A stretch of DNA of 64,000 bases from Pseudarthrobacter equi. Its GTDB lineage: Bacteria; Actinomycetota; Actinomycetes; Actinomycetales; Micrococcaceae. Under the pieces are notes generated by a model that worked only from the letters and a program-made list of their open reading frames with translations, searched no databases and was not told the origin of the DNA. The position numbers and the translations under genes are program-made. The DNA lies in contig NZ_LT629779.1 in NCBI RefSeq assembly GCF_900105535.1, positions 1,054,001-1,118,000 on the forward strand, in the 5' to 3' direction. Of this stretch, positions 24,962-35,993 are shown one piece after another; position 1 is the first letter of the stretch, and every line of letters begins with the position of its first letter.

Positions 24962-26550
24962 TGTCCGGCTACTTTCTTGGACTGTTGGAAGAGGAGGTAG
25001 GTCATCGGTGCCGAGAGCAGGATCATCAGCAGCGCGTAGGGGGCGGCGCCGGCGTAGTCGATCTCGCTGCTCTTGCTCCAAAATTCGGTGGCGAGGGTGC
25101 GGGTGCCGTTGGGGGACAGCAGCAGCGTGGCCGTCAGCTCATTGGCGATGGCCAGGAACACCAGGGCGGCGCCGCCGGCCGCCGCCGGTGCGGTGAGCCG
25201 GAGGGTCACCCGGATGAACGACGCCAGCGGCGGCTTGCCCAGGGACTGCGCGGCCTCGTCCAGTTCCTTGGGCGCCTGGGCGAGCCCGGCGCGGAGGCTG
25301 ACCAGGGCACGCGGCAGGAACAGCAGCACGTAGGCTGCCACCAGCACGCCGGCGGTCTGGTACACGCCCGGAACCAGCCGGATGCTGACCGTGACGAAGG
25401 CCAGGCCCACCACGATGCCCGGCAACGAGCTGGTGATGTAGTTGGACAGTTCCAGGGACTTGCTGAACCAGCCGGGATGCCGGACCGCTAGGTAAGCCAT
25501 GGGGAAGGCCACCACGATAGTGGCCGCCGCGCCGGCAAGGCCGTAGCCCAGGGTAGCCAGGAGGGCGGGGAGGAACTCGTCGGCTGCCCACGCCGGGGCC
25601 CCGCCGAGCGCGGTCCAGCGCAGGACGAAGAACAGCGGGAGTCCCAAAGCCAGTGCCGTCAGTGCCAGCAGGAACAGCTGGGACGGCAGCTGGTAAACGT
25701 GCAGGGGCAGCCGCAGCGCCCGGCCCTGGGCGCCCGGCCCGATCCGGGCGTACCGGGCGGTGCCGCGGCTCCGGACTTCGGCCACCAGCAGGAGCAGGCA
25801 GAAGAACACCAGGACGCTGGCCAGCATGTTCCCGGCGGCGCCGTTGAAGGTGGACTGGTACTGCACCATGATCGCGGTGGTGAACGTGTCGAACCGGATC
25901 ATCGCGAAGGCGCCGTATTCGGCCAGCAGGTGCAGCGAAACCAGCAGCGCGCCGCCGGTCATCGCGATGCGGAGTTGGGGGAGCACCACCCGGAAGAACG
26001 TGGCCCAGTTGCCCAGGCCCAGGGCGGCGGCGGACTGTTCGATGGCCGGGTCCAGCCGGCTCAGGGACGCCGCTGCCGGGATGTAGACCAGGGGGAAATA
26101 GGAGAGCGTGGCGATCAGGACACCGGACCACAGCCCGCCCATCGAGGGCACCGCCGAGACCCAGGCGTAGCTGTTGACGAACGCCGGGATGGCCAGCGGG
26201 GCGGCCAGGAGGACCGCCCAGATCCGGTGGCCGCGGAGGCTGGTGCGCTCCACCAGCCACGCACCCGCCACCCCCAGCAGCAGGCAAAGCGGCACCGTGA
26301 TGATGGTCAGCAGCAGCGTGTTCAGCAGCAGCTCCATCACGCGCGGCCGGAAGATCAGGGCGACGGCGGTGTCCCAGCCGGTTGCCACCGTCATGTAGGC
26401 CACGTACCCCAGGGGAACGAGGGAGAACAAGGCGATCAGCACCGCCACGATGGACACTGCGGAAACGCCGAAAGGCGGGCGGGGGCGCTTGCCCCGGCCC
26501 GCCGTCGTCGTGCTCCCGCCCGAAGGGGGAGCCGATAGATCGGTGGTCAC
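24958..26550 (-). CDS. fbpB: Ferric-iron ABC transporter permease (fused double permease)
   Basis: 530 residues with about 12 membrane helices: two copies of the permease domain in one chain, as usual for Fbp/Sfu-type iron importers. EAA-like loops are seen in both halves ([20 protein letters not shown] and [20 protein letters not shown]). The GTG start at 26550 is 4 bp from the stop of the binding-protein gene, and its end overlaps the ATPase start. Confidence 0.9.
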   Translation of the reverse strand: MTTDLSAPPSGGSTTTAGRGKRPRPPFGVSAVSIVAVLIALFSLVPLGYVAYMTVATGWDTAVALIFRPRVMELLLNTLLLTIITVPLCLLLGVAGAWLVERTSLRGHRIWAVLLAAPLAIPAFVNSYAWVSAVPSMGGLWSGVLIATLSYFPLVYIPAAASLSRLDPAIEQSAAALGLGNWATFFRVVLPQLRIAMTGGALLVSLHLLAEYGAFAMIRFDTFTTAIMVQYQSTFNGAAGNMLASVLVFFCLLLLVAEVRSRGTARYARIGPGAQGRALRLPLHVYQLPSQLFLLALTALALGLPLFFVLRWTALGGAPAWAADEFLPALLATLGYGLAGAAATIVVAFPMAYLAVRHPGWFSKSLELSNYITSSLPGIVVGLAFVTVSIRLVPGVYQTAGVLVAAYVLLFLPRALVSLRAGLAQAPKELDEAAQSLGKPPLASFIRVTLRLTAPAAAGGAALVFLAIANELTATLLLSPNGTRTLATEFWSKSSEIDYAGAAPYALLMILLSAPMTYLLFQQSKKVAGQ

Positions 26551-26554
26551 GGAA

Positions 26555-27613
26555 TTAGAGGAGTCCTGCCTTGGTCATCAGGTCGGTGACCTTCTCGGAG
26601 TTGAGCTTCGCGGCGTCCACCGTGGGGGCCTGCAGGTCCTTGATGGGGACAAGCTTGTCGTTGGCGGGAACGTCGGAGGCGATGGCGTACTCGAAGGACG
26701 TGCCGGTCTTCAGGACCTCCTGGCCCTTCTTTCCGGTGACGAACTTCAGGAATTCCTGCGCGGCCGCAGCGTTCTTGGAGGACTTCAGCACGCCGCCGCC
26801 GGAGACGGACAGGAACGCGCCCGGGTCCTGGTTCTTGAAGTAGTACGGCGTGACGTTCTTGGAGTTCTCGCCGGTCTTCGCCTGGTCGCCGTAGTAGTAG
26901 TAGTGGTAGATCAGGGCGGCATCCACTTCACCGGCGTTGACGGCCTTCATGGCGGTGCTGTTGCCCTTGTAGGCCTTGAAGTTCTCCTTCATGCCCTGCA
27001 GCCATTCCTCGGTGGCGTCTTCGCCCTTGAGTTCCAGCAATGCCGAGACGATGGCCTGGAAGTCCGCGCCGGTGGGGGAAGCGGCCCACTTGCCCTTCCA
27101 TTCCGGCTTGGCCAGGTCAAGCATCGACTTGGGGAGCTGGTCCTCGGAGATCTTGGTCTTGTCGTAGACCAGGACGGTGGAGCGGGCAGCGATGCCGGTC
27201 CACTTGCCCGTGGAGGGCTGGAATTCCGTGGGGACCTGCTCCAGGGTGGCCTTGTCCACATCGGCGAACAGGTCGGCGTTTTCCACCTGGGTCATTGCCG
27301 GGGAGTTTTCCGTGAGGAAGACATCGGCGGGGGAGGCCTGTCCTTCCTGGATGATCTGGTTGGACAGCTCGGTGTCCGACCCCTGGCGCATGGTCACCTT
27401 GATGCCGGTCTCGGCGGTGAAGGCGTCAACCCATTCCTTGGTGAGGCTTTCGTGCTGGGCGTTGTACACGGTGATTTCGCCGGATGCCCCGGCGGCGCTG
27501 CCGGATGCGGAGGACGTAGCTGCGGGCGTGGTGCTGCCGCCACAGGCGGTCAGGCCGAGGACAGCGGACGCGGCAAGGGAGATGCCGGCCAGGGCGCGGT
27601 TGCGGATCTTCAT
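26555..27613 (-). CDS. fbpA: Ferric-iron-binding lipoprotein of the ABC importer
   Basis: 352 residues with a lipoprotein signal ([18 protein letters not shown]). The mature protein has the type-2 binding fold of iron-binding proteins: [16 protein letters not shown] near the start and a run of tyrosines ([12 protein letters not shown]) that would coordinate Fe(III), followed by [20 protein letters not shown]. It is first in the operon. A DtxR/IdeR-type box lies 83 bp upstream of the start, so iron repression is expected. Confidence 0.92.
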   Translation of the reverse strand: MKIRNRALAGISLAASAVLGLTACGGSTTPAATSSASGSAAGASGEITVYNAQHESLTKEWVDAFTAETGIKVTMRQGSDTELSNQIIQEGQASPADVFLTENSPAMTQVENADLFADVDKATLEQVPTEFQPSTGKWTGIAARSTVLVYDKTKISEDQLPKSMLDLAKPEWKGKWAASPTGADFQAIVSALLELKGEDATEEWLQGMKENFKAYKGNSTAMKAVNAGEVDAALIYHYYYYGDQAKTGENSKNVTPYYFKNQDPGAFLSVSGGGVLKSSKNAAAAQEFLKFVTGKKGQEVLKTGTSFEYAIASDVPANDKLVPIKDLQAPTVDAAKLNSEKVTDLMTKAGLL

Positions 27614-27695
27614 TGAGGAGCTGCTTTCTGGGAAATGTCAGGGGGACCGGTGGTGCCGGTCCGTGTGGGCCGTGGGGAAGGGCCCTCGCAAAACT

Positions 27696-27714
27696 GTAGG
27701 GTAGGCAACCCTAA
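27696..27714 (-). promoter_or_regulatory. DtxR/IdeR-type iron box
   Basis: Read on the minus strand, TTAGGGTTGCCTACCCTAC closely follows the established actinobacterial iron-box consensus TTAGGTTAGGCTAACCTAA. It precedes the iron-binding lipoprotein gene. The rest of this 170-bp gap shows no other clear site. Confidence 0.75.
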
Positions 27715-27783
27715 GCAGCCACAGGGAAAGCGCTTAAGGTGACCAGCATCACAATAATTACGGAAGTATGGCGTGACTTAATT

Positions 27784-29001
27784 CTAGGGCGCAGTGAGCA
27801 GCGCGGCGGCTTCGATCGTCATCCAGGCCTGCAGCTGGGTGGAAAGTTCGACGGCGGCGCCCGCCGGGTAGGTGCGTGCGGCGGGTGTGTTGGCGTGCAG
27901 GGAGAAGACGCTGGCGTCCGGCATCGCCCGGGCTGATTCGCCGGGCTCCACGGTGCGGCGGCCGTCCCAGAATGCCTCTGCCGTGTCGGTGACCAGGCGG
28001 GCCGCGGTGCGGCGTGTCCCTTCGGGGAGCCGGGCGTCCCTCGCGGCCAGCGCCAGGTATCGGCACAGGATGCCGGTGAAGAGGCCGCCGTCGCCCGTTC
28101 CTTCGCAGCGGAGCACGCTGCCCTGTCCCGGTGTGGGGGTGGCGACGGTCAGCAGCCGCTCCACCCCGTCCACCACCGAGGCCGCCCTGGCCAGGTTGGC
28201 GTCTCCGCCCAATTCGAGCAGCGCGCCCAGCGCCGGCCCCTGGTTGTAGGTGTAAACGGTGCGCTCCACCAGCACTTCCCCTGCCGTGCCGGCGCGCGCC
28301 CCATCGAGGTACAGGTGCTGATCCGCGTCGAACAGCGTGGCGTCCAGCCAGTCGATCAGCGCCTGGGCCTTGGCCGTCTCGCCGGTACGGGCGTAGTACA
28401 GCGCCACGGGGCCGTTGGCCGGGGTGTTCTTGAAGTCCCGCTTCTTGCTCCAGAACACGCCGCCGCCCAGGTCATCGGTTCCGGCGGCATCGAACTGCAG
28501 GGTCAGGGAACGGCGGACCCGCGCGTTGCGGCCTCGTCCCGGCCGCCGGGTTTCCTCGGCGAGCCGGTCAAGGCGGTGGGTGGCAAGGGCCAGCCAGGCC
28601 ATGTCGTCGTAGTAGTTGTTGACCACTGTGAAGGCGTTGCGCAGCCGGATGCCCGTCACCAGGCGGGACGCCAGGTGGCCGGCGCTGGGATTGGCGGGGC
28701 CGTTAAACCGCGCCGCCGGAGTGGCGCCGCTTCCCAACTCCCGCCGGCCGGTGTCCACCAGGCAGTCGACGTAGTGTGCCTGCCACCAGTAGTGCCAGGG
28801 GTTGAGCAGCGCCGTGCCTTCGGCGAGAGTGCGCAGCTTCCCGCGCCAGCCATGCGTCCGCCCGCCGCCCTGCCAGGTCACCGCCGCCAGGTGCGTATTC
28901 GGCAGGAACAGCAGCTTGCGGCCGAACAGCGCGGTGACGGACCGTGCTGCATGATTGGCACGCTGCTGCCAGTCGGGAGGGGAGGCATCACTGGACGTCA
29001 T
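27784..29001 (-). CDS. GH76-family glycosidase (alpha-1,6-mannanase type)
   Basis: 405 residues. The Asp-Asp catalytic pair of GH76 is seen in NNYYDDMAWLALA. Further family features are GGGVFWSKKRDFKNTPANGP and YTYNQGPALGALLELGG. No signal peptide is present, so it is cytoplasmic or exported by an unknown route. GH76 enzymes cut alpha-1,6-mannan; a role in a metabolic setting is not shown by the neighbours. The ATG at 29001 is divergent from the SDR/acyl-CoA dehydrogenase operon. Confidence 0.85.
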   Translation of the reverse strand: MTSSDASPPDWQQRANHAARSVTALFGRKLLFLPNTHLAAVTWQGGGRTHGWRGKLRTLAEGTALLNPWHYWWQAHYVDCLVDTGRRELGSGATPAARFNGPANPSAGHLASRLVTGIRLRNAFTVVNNYYDDMAWLALATHRLDRLAEETRRPGRGRNARVRRSLTLQFDAAGTDDLGGGVFWSKKRDFKNTPANGPVALYYARTGETAKAQALIDWLDATLFDADQHLYLDGARAGTAGEVLVERTVYTYNQGPALGALLELGGDANLARAASVVDGVERLLTVATPTPGQGSVLRCEGTGDGGLFTGILCRYLALAARDARLPEGTRRTAARLVTDTAEAFWDGRRTVEPGESARAMPDASVFSLHANTPAARTYPAGAAVELSTQLQAWMTIEAAALLTAP

Positions 29002-29082
29002 GGGCCCAGCCTAGCCATGCTGCCGGTCCCGATGCTGCCTGTCCGGACCCGGGGCGTCCGGAGCGTGCAGTGCGGCGGCATT

Positions 29083-29104
29083 TCAGTTAACATTGACTAA
29101 CTGA
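29083..29104. promoter_or_regulatory. Candidate operator upstream of the SDR/acyl-CoA dehydrogenase operon
   Basis: TCAGTTA (29083-29089) and TAACTGA (29098-29104) form a perfect 7-bp inverted repeat with an 8-bp spacer, in the divergent region. The regulator is not encoded next to it. Confidence 0.55.
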
Positions 29105-29152
29105 TACGTCGCGGTCCGCCTGCGCTTTCGGGGGCCACATCAAGGAGGATGC

Positions 29153-29956
29153 ATGGATGTCAGAGGCAGTGCAGCACTGATCACCGGGGGTGCATCGGGC
29201 CTGGGGGCTGCCACGGCCCGGGCGCTGTTCCAGGCCGGAGCGTCGGTGGTGCTGGTGGACCTCCCGTCCTCGGCCGGCGCGGAGCTGGCACAGGAACTGA
29301 ACGCGTCCGTGGAAACGCACGCATCCGGCCAGTCCGCAGTCTTCGCCCCCGCGGACGTGACCAGCGAGGCTGAGGTGCGGGCCGCCGTCGCCACCGCCTC
29401 CGGGCTGGGGCCGCTGCGGATCGTGGTGAACTGCGCGGGCATCGCCACCCCCGGCAAGGTTTTGGGCCGCGACGGCGTGCTGCCGCTCGAAGCGTTCAAC
29501 CGCGTGGTCCAGGTGAACCTCATCGGGACGTTCAATGTGCTGCGCCTGGCCGCCGAGGCGATGGTGGCCACGGAGCCGGCCAGCACGGAGCTCGGCGGTC
29601 CCGAGCGGGGCGTCATCATCAACACCGCCTCCGTGGCCGCCTTCGAAGGGCAGATCGGGCAACCCGCCTATGCCGCCTCCAAGGGTGCGGTGGCGGCCAT
29701 GACCCTGCCCATCGCCCGTGAACTGGCGCGCTCGTTGGTCCGGGTGGTCACCATCGCGCCCGGCATCTTCGAAACGCCCATGATGGCGGGCCTGCCGCAG
29801 GAAGCCCAGGACTCGCTCGGAGCCCAGGTACCGCACCCGTCCAGGCTGGGCAGGCCCGGCGAGTACGCCAACCTTGTCCTGCACATCGTGGACAACGCCA
29901 TGCTGAACGGCGAGACCATCCGCCTTGACGGCGCCATCCGGATGGGGCCCAAATGA
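29153..29956 (+). CDS. Short-chain dehydrogenase (3-hydroxyacyl-CoA dehydrogenase type 2-like)
   Basis: 267-residue [18 protein letters not shown] nucleotide-binding motif, [11 protein letters not shown], catalytic Ser ([11 protein letters not shown]), and YAASK (active-site Tyr-Lys). The [17 protein letters not shown] and C-terminal [13 protein letters not shown] segments resemble type-2 3-hydroxyacyl-CoA dehydrogenases of fatty-acid or branched-chain degradation. AAGGAGG precedes the ATG. Its stop overlaps the start of the acyl-CoA dehydrogenase gene, so the pair forms an acyl-CoA oxidation unit. Confidence 0.88.
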   Translation: MDVRGSAALITGGASGLGAATARALFQAGASVVLVDLPSSAGAELAQELNASVETHASGQSAVFAPADVTSEAEVRAAVATASGLGPLRIVVNCAGIATPGKVLGRDGVLPLEAFNRVVQVNLIGTFNVLRLAAEAMVATEPASTELGGPERGVIINTASVAAFEGQIGQPAYAASKGAVAAMTLPIARELARSLVRVVTIAPGIFETPMMAGLPQEAQDSLGAQVPHPSRLGRPGEYANLVLHIVDNAMLNGETIRLDGAIRMGPK

Positions 29957-31185
29957 GCGACGCCGGGCGTTCGGCCGCCGCTGGGCTGCCGGACGCAGAC
30001 TTCTTCGCCGTCGAATCCCAGCTAAGCCAGGCGGAACGGAACAAGCTCGCCGAGCTCCGGGACTTCCTCGCCGCGGAGATCGCCCCTTACGCCGGGGACT
30101 GGTGGAACAGTGCCGAGTTCCCTGCCCACATCCTGCCCAAGCTCGCCGCCCTGGAGCTGAGCACCCCCTCCCAGCGCGGCTACAGCCACCTGTTCGCAGG
30201 GCTGGTTATCGCCGAAATGACCCGGGTGGACACCTCGATCGCCACGTTCTTCCTGGTGCACCATGACCTGTTCGTCCAGTCCCTGCACGCCTTCGGATCC
30301 GAGGGCCAGAAGGAACGGCTCCTCGCCGACGCCTCGGACCTCCGCATCACCGGAGCATTCGCGCTTACGGAGCCCCTGCACGGCTCCGACGTGGCCGGCG
30401 GCATGGAAACCACGGCGCGGCGGATCTCCTCCGTCACAGGCGAGGACGACGACGGCGGCGACACCTGGGTGCTCAACGGTGCCAAGCGGTGGATCGGCAA
30501 CGGGACGTTCTGCGACTACATGCTCGTGTGGGCACGCGACGAAACGGCCGGGCCGGACAGCCCGGCCGGGGCGGTGCGGGGATTCATCGTGGACGCCACG
30601 CTGCCGGGCATCACCCGCAGCCGGATCGAGAACAAGATCGCCCTTCGCACGGTGCAGAACGCGGACATCGTCCTCAAGGACGTCAGGGTGGCCGAAGCCG
30701 ACCGGTTCACGCAGGTCAGCAGCTTTGACGACACCAAGGAGCTCCTGCGCAGTTCACGGATCATGGTGGCCTGGCAGGCCGTGGGGCAGCAGCTTGCGGC
30801 ATTCGACGTTGCCCGGCAGTACGCCGTGGAGCGGCAGCAGTTCGGCCGGCCGCTGGCCCACTTCCAGCTGATCCAGCAGCAGCTGGTGACCATGCTGGGC
30901 AACGCCGTGGCCAGCATGGGGATGCTGGTCCAGCTGGCCAGGCTGCAGGAGGAAGGCTCGGCTGACATGGCCCAGGTGGCGCTGGCCAAGTCTTACGCCA
31001 GCGCCAGGATGCGGGAAACCGTGGCGCTGGGCCGCTCCATCCTGGGCGGGAACGGCATCGTCACCGATTACCGGATGGCCAAGATCTTCGCCGACGCCGA
31101 GGCCATTTACACCTATGAGGGGTCCTACGAGATCAATACCCTGATTGTGGGGCGGGCCATCACCGGGATTTCGGCGATCGCCTGA
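29953..31185 (+). CDS. Acyl-CoA dehydrogenase
   Basis: 410-residue FAD enzyme catalysing alpha,beta-desaturation of an acyl-CoA. Visible family marks: [35 protein letters not shown], a C-terminal helical domain with [19 protein letters not shown], the [27 protein letters not shown] stretch near the end (Glu of YEG is the usual catalytic-base position) and [16 protein letters not shown] overlap with the upstream SDR. Substrate chain type cannot be read from sequence. Confidence 0.93.
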   Translation: MSDAGRSAAAGLPDADFFAVESQLSQAERNKLAELRDFLAAEIAPYAGDWWNSAEFPAHILPKLAALELSTPSQRGYSHLFAGLVIAEMTRVDTSIATFFLVHHDLFVQSLHAFGSEGQKERLLADASDLRITGAFALTEPLHGSDVAGGMETTARRISSVTGEDDDGGDTWVLNGAKRWIGNGTFCDYMLVWARDETAGPDSPAGAVRGFIVDATLPGITRSRIENKIALRTVQNADIVLKDVRVAEADRFTQVSSFDDTKELLRSSRIMVAWQAVGQQLAAFDVARQYAVERQQFGRPLAHFQLIQQQLVTMLGNAVASMGMLVQLARLQEEGSADMAQVALAKSYASARMRETVALGRSILGGNGIVTDYRMAKIFADAEAIYTYEGSYEINTLIVGRAITGISAIA

Positions 31186-31217
31186 GCCCGGCCCCGGGTG
31201 GTTGCCCGGGGCTGGGC
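31186..31217. terminator. GC-rich hairpin after the acyl-CoA dehydrogenase
   Basis: GCCCGGCCCCGGG (31186-31198) pairs with CCCGGGGCTGGGC (31205-31217) with one G.T and a 6-nt loop, just after the stop and between convergent genes. Confidence 0.65.
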
Positions 31218-31240
31218 GCCTGTGGTTGCGCCGGCCGAGA

Positions 31241-32131
31241 CTACGCCGGGTACGGCTGCTTCTCGCCCGCCTCCACCCGGGTATCCAGGCTGTTGTTCCG
31301 GACCGGCATGGGGCAGGTTCCGTAGGGCGTGAAGGCGCTGGGATAGTTGATGGCCCGGTTGAAATCGAGGACCACCGTGAAGCTGCCGTCCGGATTCGGC
31401 CGCGGCCGGGGCGCCGAGACCTTCCGCCAGTCATCTGTTGTATCGCCGTTCGTCTCGTCATGGAACGTGACTGTCAATGCCCCGAGCTTCTCCTCCTCGG
31501 CCTGCAACCGGAACTCGTGGGGACTGCCGGGAAGCCTGAACACCACCTCGCCCACGGTCCGGTGGACGCCGTCCACCAAAGGGTTGGCGGTGCTGATCGG
31601 GACATCAACCGGTGCTGGGTACGGCTCAAAGCGGGCCGTCACTTCCCACTCCGGGTTGTAGGGGTAGGTGGGCACGCCGTCGAATTCGGTGAACACCGGC
31701 GACTCAGCGTCCCGGGTGCGGATCGCGTACCGGCCTCCGCGCATGGCCAGTTCCACCACCGTCCGGTCGCCGGCGGGGCCGCCGAACTGCACCCACATCA
31801 GGGATTCCTCATCGGCGAGGACCGCGGTGATGGTCCCGTCCACCGTTTCGCCCGTCTCCACCAGCGTGAGGCCGTCGGAAGGCACTGCGGTGAGTACCGC
31901 CGTCGTGCGTTCCCGTGTGCCGGCGCCTTCCGCGGACCCGTTGCCCTGGGCGGACCACAAACCGGGGACGAGCTCGACGGCGGCAGGGGAGTCCTCCAGC
32001 CACTGGAAGGAGGTGAGCGTGAGCCAGCCGTGCCCGGCGGCCAGGGCCTTGTCCCGGTTGGCGCGGAAACGCTGCCAGCGCTCGAGTTTGGCGGTTGGCG
32101 CGGTGGTCCCTGCGGGTGTGGTGGTGCTCAT
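31241..32131 (-). CDS. DUF1684-family protein
   Basis: 296 residues. It has the conserved pattern of DUF1684: a C-terminal RAINYPSAFTPYGTCPMPVRN followed by RVEAGEK, plus WLTLTSFQWLE near the N-terminus. The function of the family is unknown. GGAATC precedes the ATG at 32131. It is convergent with the acyl-CoA dehydrogenase and divergent from the next gene. Confidence 0.85.
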   Translation of the reverse strand: MSTTTPAGTTAPTAKLERWQRFRANRDKALAAGHGWLTLTSFQWLEDSPAAVELVPGLWSAQGNGSAEGAGTRERTTAVLTAVPSDGLTLVETGETVDGTITAVLADEESLMWVQFGGPAGDRTVVELAMRGGRYAIRTRDAESPVFTEFDGVPTYPYNPEWEVTARFEPYPAPVDVPISTANPLVDGVHRTVGEVVFRLPGSPHEFRLQAEEEKLGALTVTFHDETNGDTTDDWRKVSAPRPRPNPDGSFTVVLDFNRAINYPSAFTPYGTCPMPVRNNSLDTRVEAGEKQPYPA

Positions 32132-32280
32132 GATTCCTTCCCATCTCGTCTGCCCGCTACAACCGGTGCCGGCCCCGGTTCATTCCGGGGCGTCCGCCGC
32201 GGATCCTGCCCCTTGCGGCGCCGGCCAGCGAAGGTACGCTCGTGATGCAAGAGGCAGGGATCCGGCGAGCAGGAGAAATC

Positions 32281-32967
32281 ATGAAGATCGCAGTCTTTGG
32301 AACCGGCACCGTGGGCCGGACGCTCGCCGCGGCGTTCAGCTCCCTGGGACATGAAGTGGTGTTAGGAACCAGGGATCCTGCGGAGACTGCCCGCCGTACG
32401 GAGCCTGGCCCCATGGGCGGGCAGCCATTCAACGAGTGGCAGGCGGCGCACCAAAGCATCCGGCTGGAGACGTTCGCCGCAGCCGCGGAAGAAGGCGACA
32501 TGGTGGTCAACGCCACCAACGGTGCTGCGTCGCTAGCGGCCCTTGCTGCCGCCGGGGGTGCCAATCTGGCCGGGAAGGTCCTGCTGGACGTGTCCAACCC
32601 GCTCGACTTCTCGCAGGGAATGCCGCCGGTCCTGAACCCGGTCAACACCGAAAGTCTGGGGGAGCGGATCCAGCGGTCCTTCCCGGACGCGAGGGTGGTC
32701 AAGACCCTCAACACCATGAACGCGGGACTCATGGTTGACCCGGGAAAGCTGGCGGACGGTGACCATTCCGTGTTCGTCTCAGGCGACAACAGCGAGGCCA
32801 AAGCCCAAGTCACCGAGCTGCTGCAGGCGCTGGGCCACCGGGACATCATCGACCTTGGCGATATCACGTCCGCCCGCGGGGCGGAGATGGTGCTTCCGCT
32901 GTGGCTGCGCCTCTTCGGGGCCCTGGGCACCCCGGATTTCAACTTCAAGGTGGTGCGGGGAGGGTGA
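32281..32967 (+). CDS. NAD(P)-binding reductase related to NADPH-dependent F420 reductase
   Basis: 228 residues with an N-terminal Rossmann motif (IAVFGTGTVGRTLAAAFSSLGHEVVLGTRDP) and the family pattern ATNGAASLAALA, LLDVSNPLDFSQGMPP, VKTLNTMNAGLM and LGDITSARGAEM. Such enzymes reduce F420 or simply bind NADP; the true substrate is unknown. AGGAGA precedes the ATG at 32281; a longer in-frame ORF lies upstream but without a better site. Confidence 0.88.
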   Translation: MKIAVFGTGTVGRTLAAAFSSLGHEVVLGTRDPAETARRTEPGPMGGQPFNEWQAAHQSIRLETFAAAAEEGDMVVNATNGAASLAALAAAGGANLAGKVLLDVSNPLDFSQGMPPVLNPVNTESLGERIQRSFPDARVVKTLNTMNAGLMVDPGKLADGDHSVFVSGDNSEAKAQVTELLQALGHRDIIDLGDITSARGAEMVLPLWLRLFGALGTPDFNFKVVRGG

Positions 32968-33090
32968 CACAGTCTGAGACACATTCTGCCTTCGCCGTGC
33001 CAAAGGGGTAGCATCTTCTGCTAGTAACGTGGCTCACAGTATCCAGCGCAGTGTACGAGCCAAGTCCGAAACCCTCGAAAGATTGCTTCC

Positions 33091-35904
33091 ATGGCTCACA
33101 CTGCAGCACACCCCGAATCCGATCTTGCCTCCGAACTCAGGGCAGACGTCCGCCGGGTCTCCACCCTGCTGGGCGAATCCCTGGTCCGCCAGCACGGGCC
33201 CGAACTCCTTGACCTCGTGGAGCAGGTCCGCCTCCTCACCAAGGAATCCAAGGAGGCTGCCCGCGGCGGCGCCGACGCCACTGGCCCGTGGAGCGCCCAC
33301 GACGTCGTCGCCCAGGTCCGCGAACTCCTGGGCTCCCTGCCGATTGAGCAGGCAACGGACCTGGTGCGCGCCTTCGCGTTCTATTTCCACCTGGCCAACG
33401 CCGCCGAACAGGTCCACCGCGTCCGTGGCCTGCGCACCCGTGCGGAGAAGGACGGCTGGCTGGCCAAGACGGTAGCCGAGATCGCCGGCCAGGCCGGACC
33501 CGAGGTCCTGCAGGAAGTGGTCAACGGACTGGACGTCCGCCCCATCTTCACGGCCCACCCCACCGAGGCCTCCCGCCGCTCCGTGCTGGACAAGATCCGC
33601 AAGCTCTCCGACGTCCTGGCCCAGCCCACCATCGAGGGCACCACTGCCCGCCGCCGCCAGGACCGGCAGCTTGCCGAAATCATCGACCAGATGTGGCAGA
33701 CCGACGAACTCCGCCAGGTCCGGCCCACCCCGGTGGACGAGGCCCGGAACGCCATCTACTACCTGGGCGGCATCCTCACCGACGCCATGCCGGAAATGCT
33801 GTCCGAGCTGTCCGAACTCCTCGGCGAACACGGCGTCACCCTGGCCGCGCAGGATGCCCCGGTGAAGTTCGGCTCCTGGATCGGCGGTGACCGCGACGGC
33901 AATCCCAACGTGACGGCAGCGGTCACCCGCGAGATCCTCCAGATCCAGAACCAGAACGCCATCCGCATCAGCATCGGCATGATTGACGAACTGATCTCCA
34001 TCCTCTCCAACTCCACGGCGCTCGCCGGCGCGGACCAGGTGCTGCTGGACTCCATCGAAGCCGACCTGCAGAAGTTGCCCGGCCTGGACAAGCGTGTCCT
34101 GGAACTGAATGCCCAGGAGCCCTACCGGCTGAAACTGACCTGCATCAAGGCCAAGCTGATCAACACCGGCAAGCGCGTCGTGGCGAACTCGAACCACGAG
34201 CACGGGCGTGACTACAGCAGCACGGACGAACTCCTCGCAGACCTCGATCTGCTGGAGCTGTCGCTCCGCAACCACTCGGCGTCGCTGGCTGCCGACGGTG
34301 CCCTCGCCCGGGTCCGCCGCGCCATCGCGTCCTTCGGCCTGCATCTGGCCACCCTCGACATCCGCGAGCACGCCGATCACCACCACGACGCCGTCGGGCA
34401 GCTCATGGACCGCATCGGCGGCCCCGGGCTGCACTACGCCGAACTGAGCCGTAAGGAACGCTTTGAGGTACTGGGTTCCGAGCTCGCCTCCCGCCGCCCG
34501 CTGTCCGGCCACCCGATCAAGCTCGACGGCGCTGCTGACGGCACGTACGACGTCTTCAGGGAGATCCGCCGGGCCCTGCGCATGTACGGCCCGGACGTCA
34601 TCGAGACCTACATCATCTCCATGACCCGCGGCGCGGACGACGTCCTGGCTGCCGCCGTGATCGCCCGCGAGGCCGGCCTGGTCAACCTCTTCGGCGAGAA
34701 GCCCTACGCCAAGCTGGGGTTCGCGCCGCTGCTGGAAACCGTGGAGGAACTCCGCGCCTCCGCCGAAATCATCGACCAGCTCCTCTCCGACCCCTCCTAC
34801 CGCGAACTGGTGCGGCTGCGCGGGGACGTCCAGGAAGTCATGCTGGGCTACTCGGACTCCAACAAGGAATCCGGCGTGATGACCAGCCAGTGGGAAATCC
34901 ACAAGACCCAGCGCAAGCTGCGTGACATCGCCGCAAAGCACGGCGTCCGCGTCCGCCTGTTCCACGGCCGCGGCGGATCCGTGGGCCGCGGCGGCGGACC
35001 CACCTACGACGCCATCCTGGCCCAGCCCAACGGCGTCCTGGAAGGCGAAATCAAGTTCACCGAGCAGGGCGAAGTCATCTCTGACAAGTACTCGCTGCCT
35101 GAGCTTGCCCGTGAAAACCTGGAGCTCTCGCTGGCCGCCGTGCTCCAGGGCTCCGCGCTGCACCGCGACCCGCGGACCTCCGACGACCAGCGCGAACGCT
35201 ACGCGCACGTCATGGAAACCATCTCGGACGCCGCCTTCGATCGGTACCGCAGCCTGATCGACCACCCGGACCTGCCGGCGTACTTCATGGCCTCCACCCC
35301 GGTGGAGCAGCTCGGGTCGCTGAACATCGGCTCCCGCCCGTCCAAACGCCCCGACTCGGGTGCGGGCCTTGGCGGGCTGCGCGCCATCCCGTGGGTGTTC
35401 GGCTGGACCCAGTCCCGGCAGATCGTCCCCGGCTGGTTCGGCGTGGGGTCAGGCCTCAAAGCCGCCCGCGAGGCCGGCAACTCGGAGCAGCTGGTGGAGA
35501 TGATCGGGCACTGGCACTTCTTCCGCTCCGTGCTCTCCAACGTGGAGATGACGCTTGCCAAGACGGACCTGGACATTGCCGGCTACTACGTGGACACCCT
35601 GGTCCCCAAGGAGCTGCACCACATCTTCCGCGCCATCCGTGACGAATACGAACTCACGGTGACCGAGGTGCAGAACCTCACCGGCGAGCACGTGCTCCTG
35701 GACGCCCAGCCCACGCTCAAGCGCTCCCTCGAGGTCCGCGATCAGTACCTGGACCCCATCAGCTACCTCCAGGTGGAATTGCTTCGCCGGGTCCGCGCGG
35801 AAGCCGGCGAGGGCATGAGCAACGGCGAGATCGACGAACGCCTCCAGCGGGCCATGCTCATCACCGTCAACGGTGTGGCAGCCGGCCTCCGCAACACCGG
35901 CTAA
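33091..35904 (+). CDS. ppc: Phosphoenolpyruvate carboxylase
   Basis: 937-residue enzyme that makes oxaloacetate from phosphoenolpyruvate and bicarbonate (anaplerosis). Catalytic motifs: [10 protein letters not shown] (His about 156), [10 protein letters not shown], and [15 protein letters not shown]-terminal [26 protein letters not shown] and the end of the chain are as expected, and the length is typical. The ATG at 33091 is 123 bp after the preceding gene. A large antisense open frame (33034-35265) is a shadow. Confidence 0.98.
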   Translation: MAHTAAHPESDLASELRADVRRVSTLLGESLVRQHGPELLDLVEQVRLLTKESKEAARGGADATGPWSAHDVVAQVRELLGSLPIEQATDLVRAFAFYFHLANAAEQVHRVRGLRTRAEKDGWLAKTVAEIAGQAGPEVLQEVVNGLDVRPIFTAHPTEASRRSVLDKIRKLSDVLAQPTIEGTTARRRQDRQLAEIIDQMWQTDELRQVRPTPVDEARNAIYYLGGILTDAMPEMLSELSELLGEHGVTLAAQDAPVKFGSWIGGDRDGNPNVTAAVTREILQIQNQNAIRISIGMIDELISILSNSTALAGADQVLLDSIEADLQKLPGLDKRVLELNAQEPYRLKLTCIKAKLINTGKRVVANSNHEHGRDYSSTDELLADLDLLELSLRNHSASLAADGALARVRRAIASFGLHLATLDIREHADHHHDAVGQLMDRIGGPGLHYAELSRKERFEVLGSELASRRPLSGHPIKLDGAADGTYDVFREIRRALRMYGPDVIETYIISMTRGADDVLAAAVIAREAGLVNLFGEKPYAKLGFAPLLETVEELRASAEIIDQLLSDPSYRELVRLRGDVQEVMLGYSDSNKESGVMTSQWEIHKTQRKLRDIAAKHGVRVRLFHGRGGSVGRGGGPTYDAILAQPNGVLEGEIKFTEQGEVISDKYSLPELARENLELSLAAVLQGSALHRDPRTSDDQRERYAHVMETISDAAFDRYRSLIDHPDLPAYFMASTPVEQLGSLNIGSRPSKRPDSGAGLGGLRAIPWVFGWTQSRQIVPGWFGVGSGLKAAREAGNSEQLVEMIGHWHFFRSVLSNVEMTLAKTDLDIAGYYVDTLVPKELHHIFRAIRDEYELTVTEVQNLTGEHVLLDAQPTLKRSLEVRDQYLDPISYLQVELLRRVRAEAGEGMSNGEIDERLQRAMLITVNGVAAGLRNTG

Positions 35905-35921
35905 ACCGCAGTTGCCCTTCC

Positions 35922-35960
35922 ACTTAGGGTCCCTAAAACGCCCGGGTGGGGACCCTAAGT
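35922..35960 (+). terminator. Hairpin terminator after ppc
   Basis: ACTTAGGGTCCC (35922-35933) pairs perfectly with GGGACCCTAAGT (35949-35960) over a 15-nt loop, 18 bp after the ppc stop. Confidence 0.8.
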
Positions 35961-35993
35961 GATGGCGCAACGGGGTTGGGTAGGGTTGAAAGC

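Noticed and set aside
33034..35265. 743-codon open frame antisense to ppc
   Set aside because: It is a shadow created by high GC and strong codon bias in the reverse frame; ppc on the plus strand has all catalytic motifs, and the antisense product matches no family and has biased composition.
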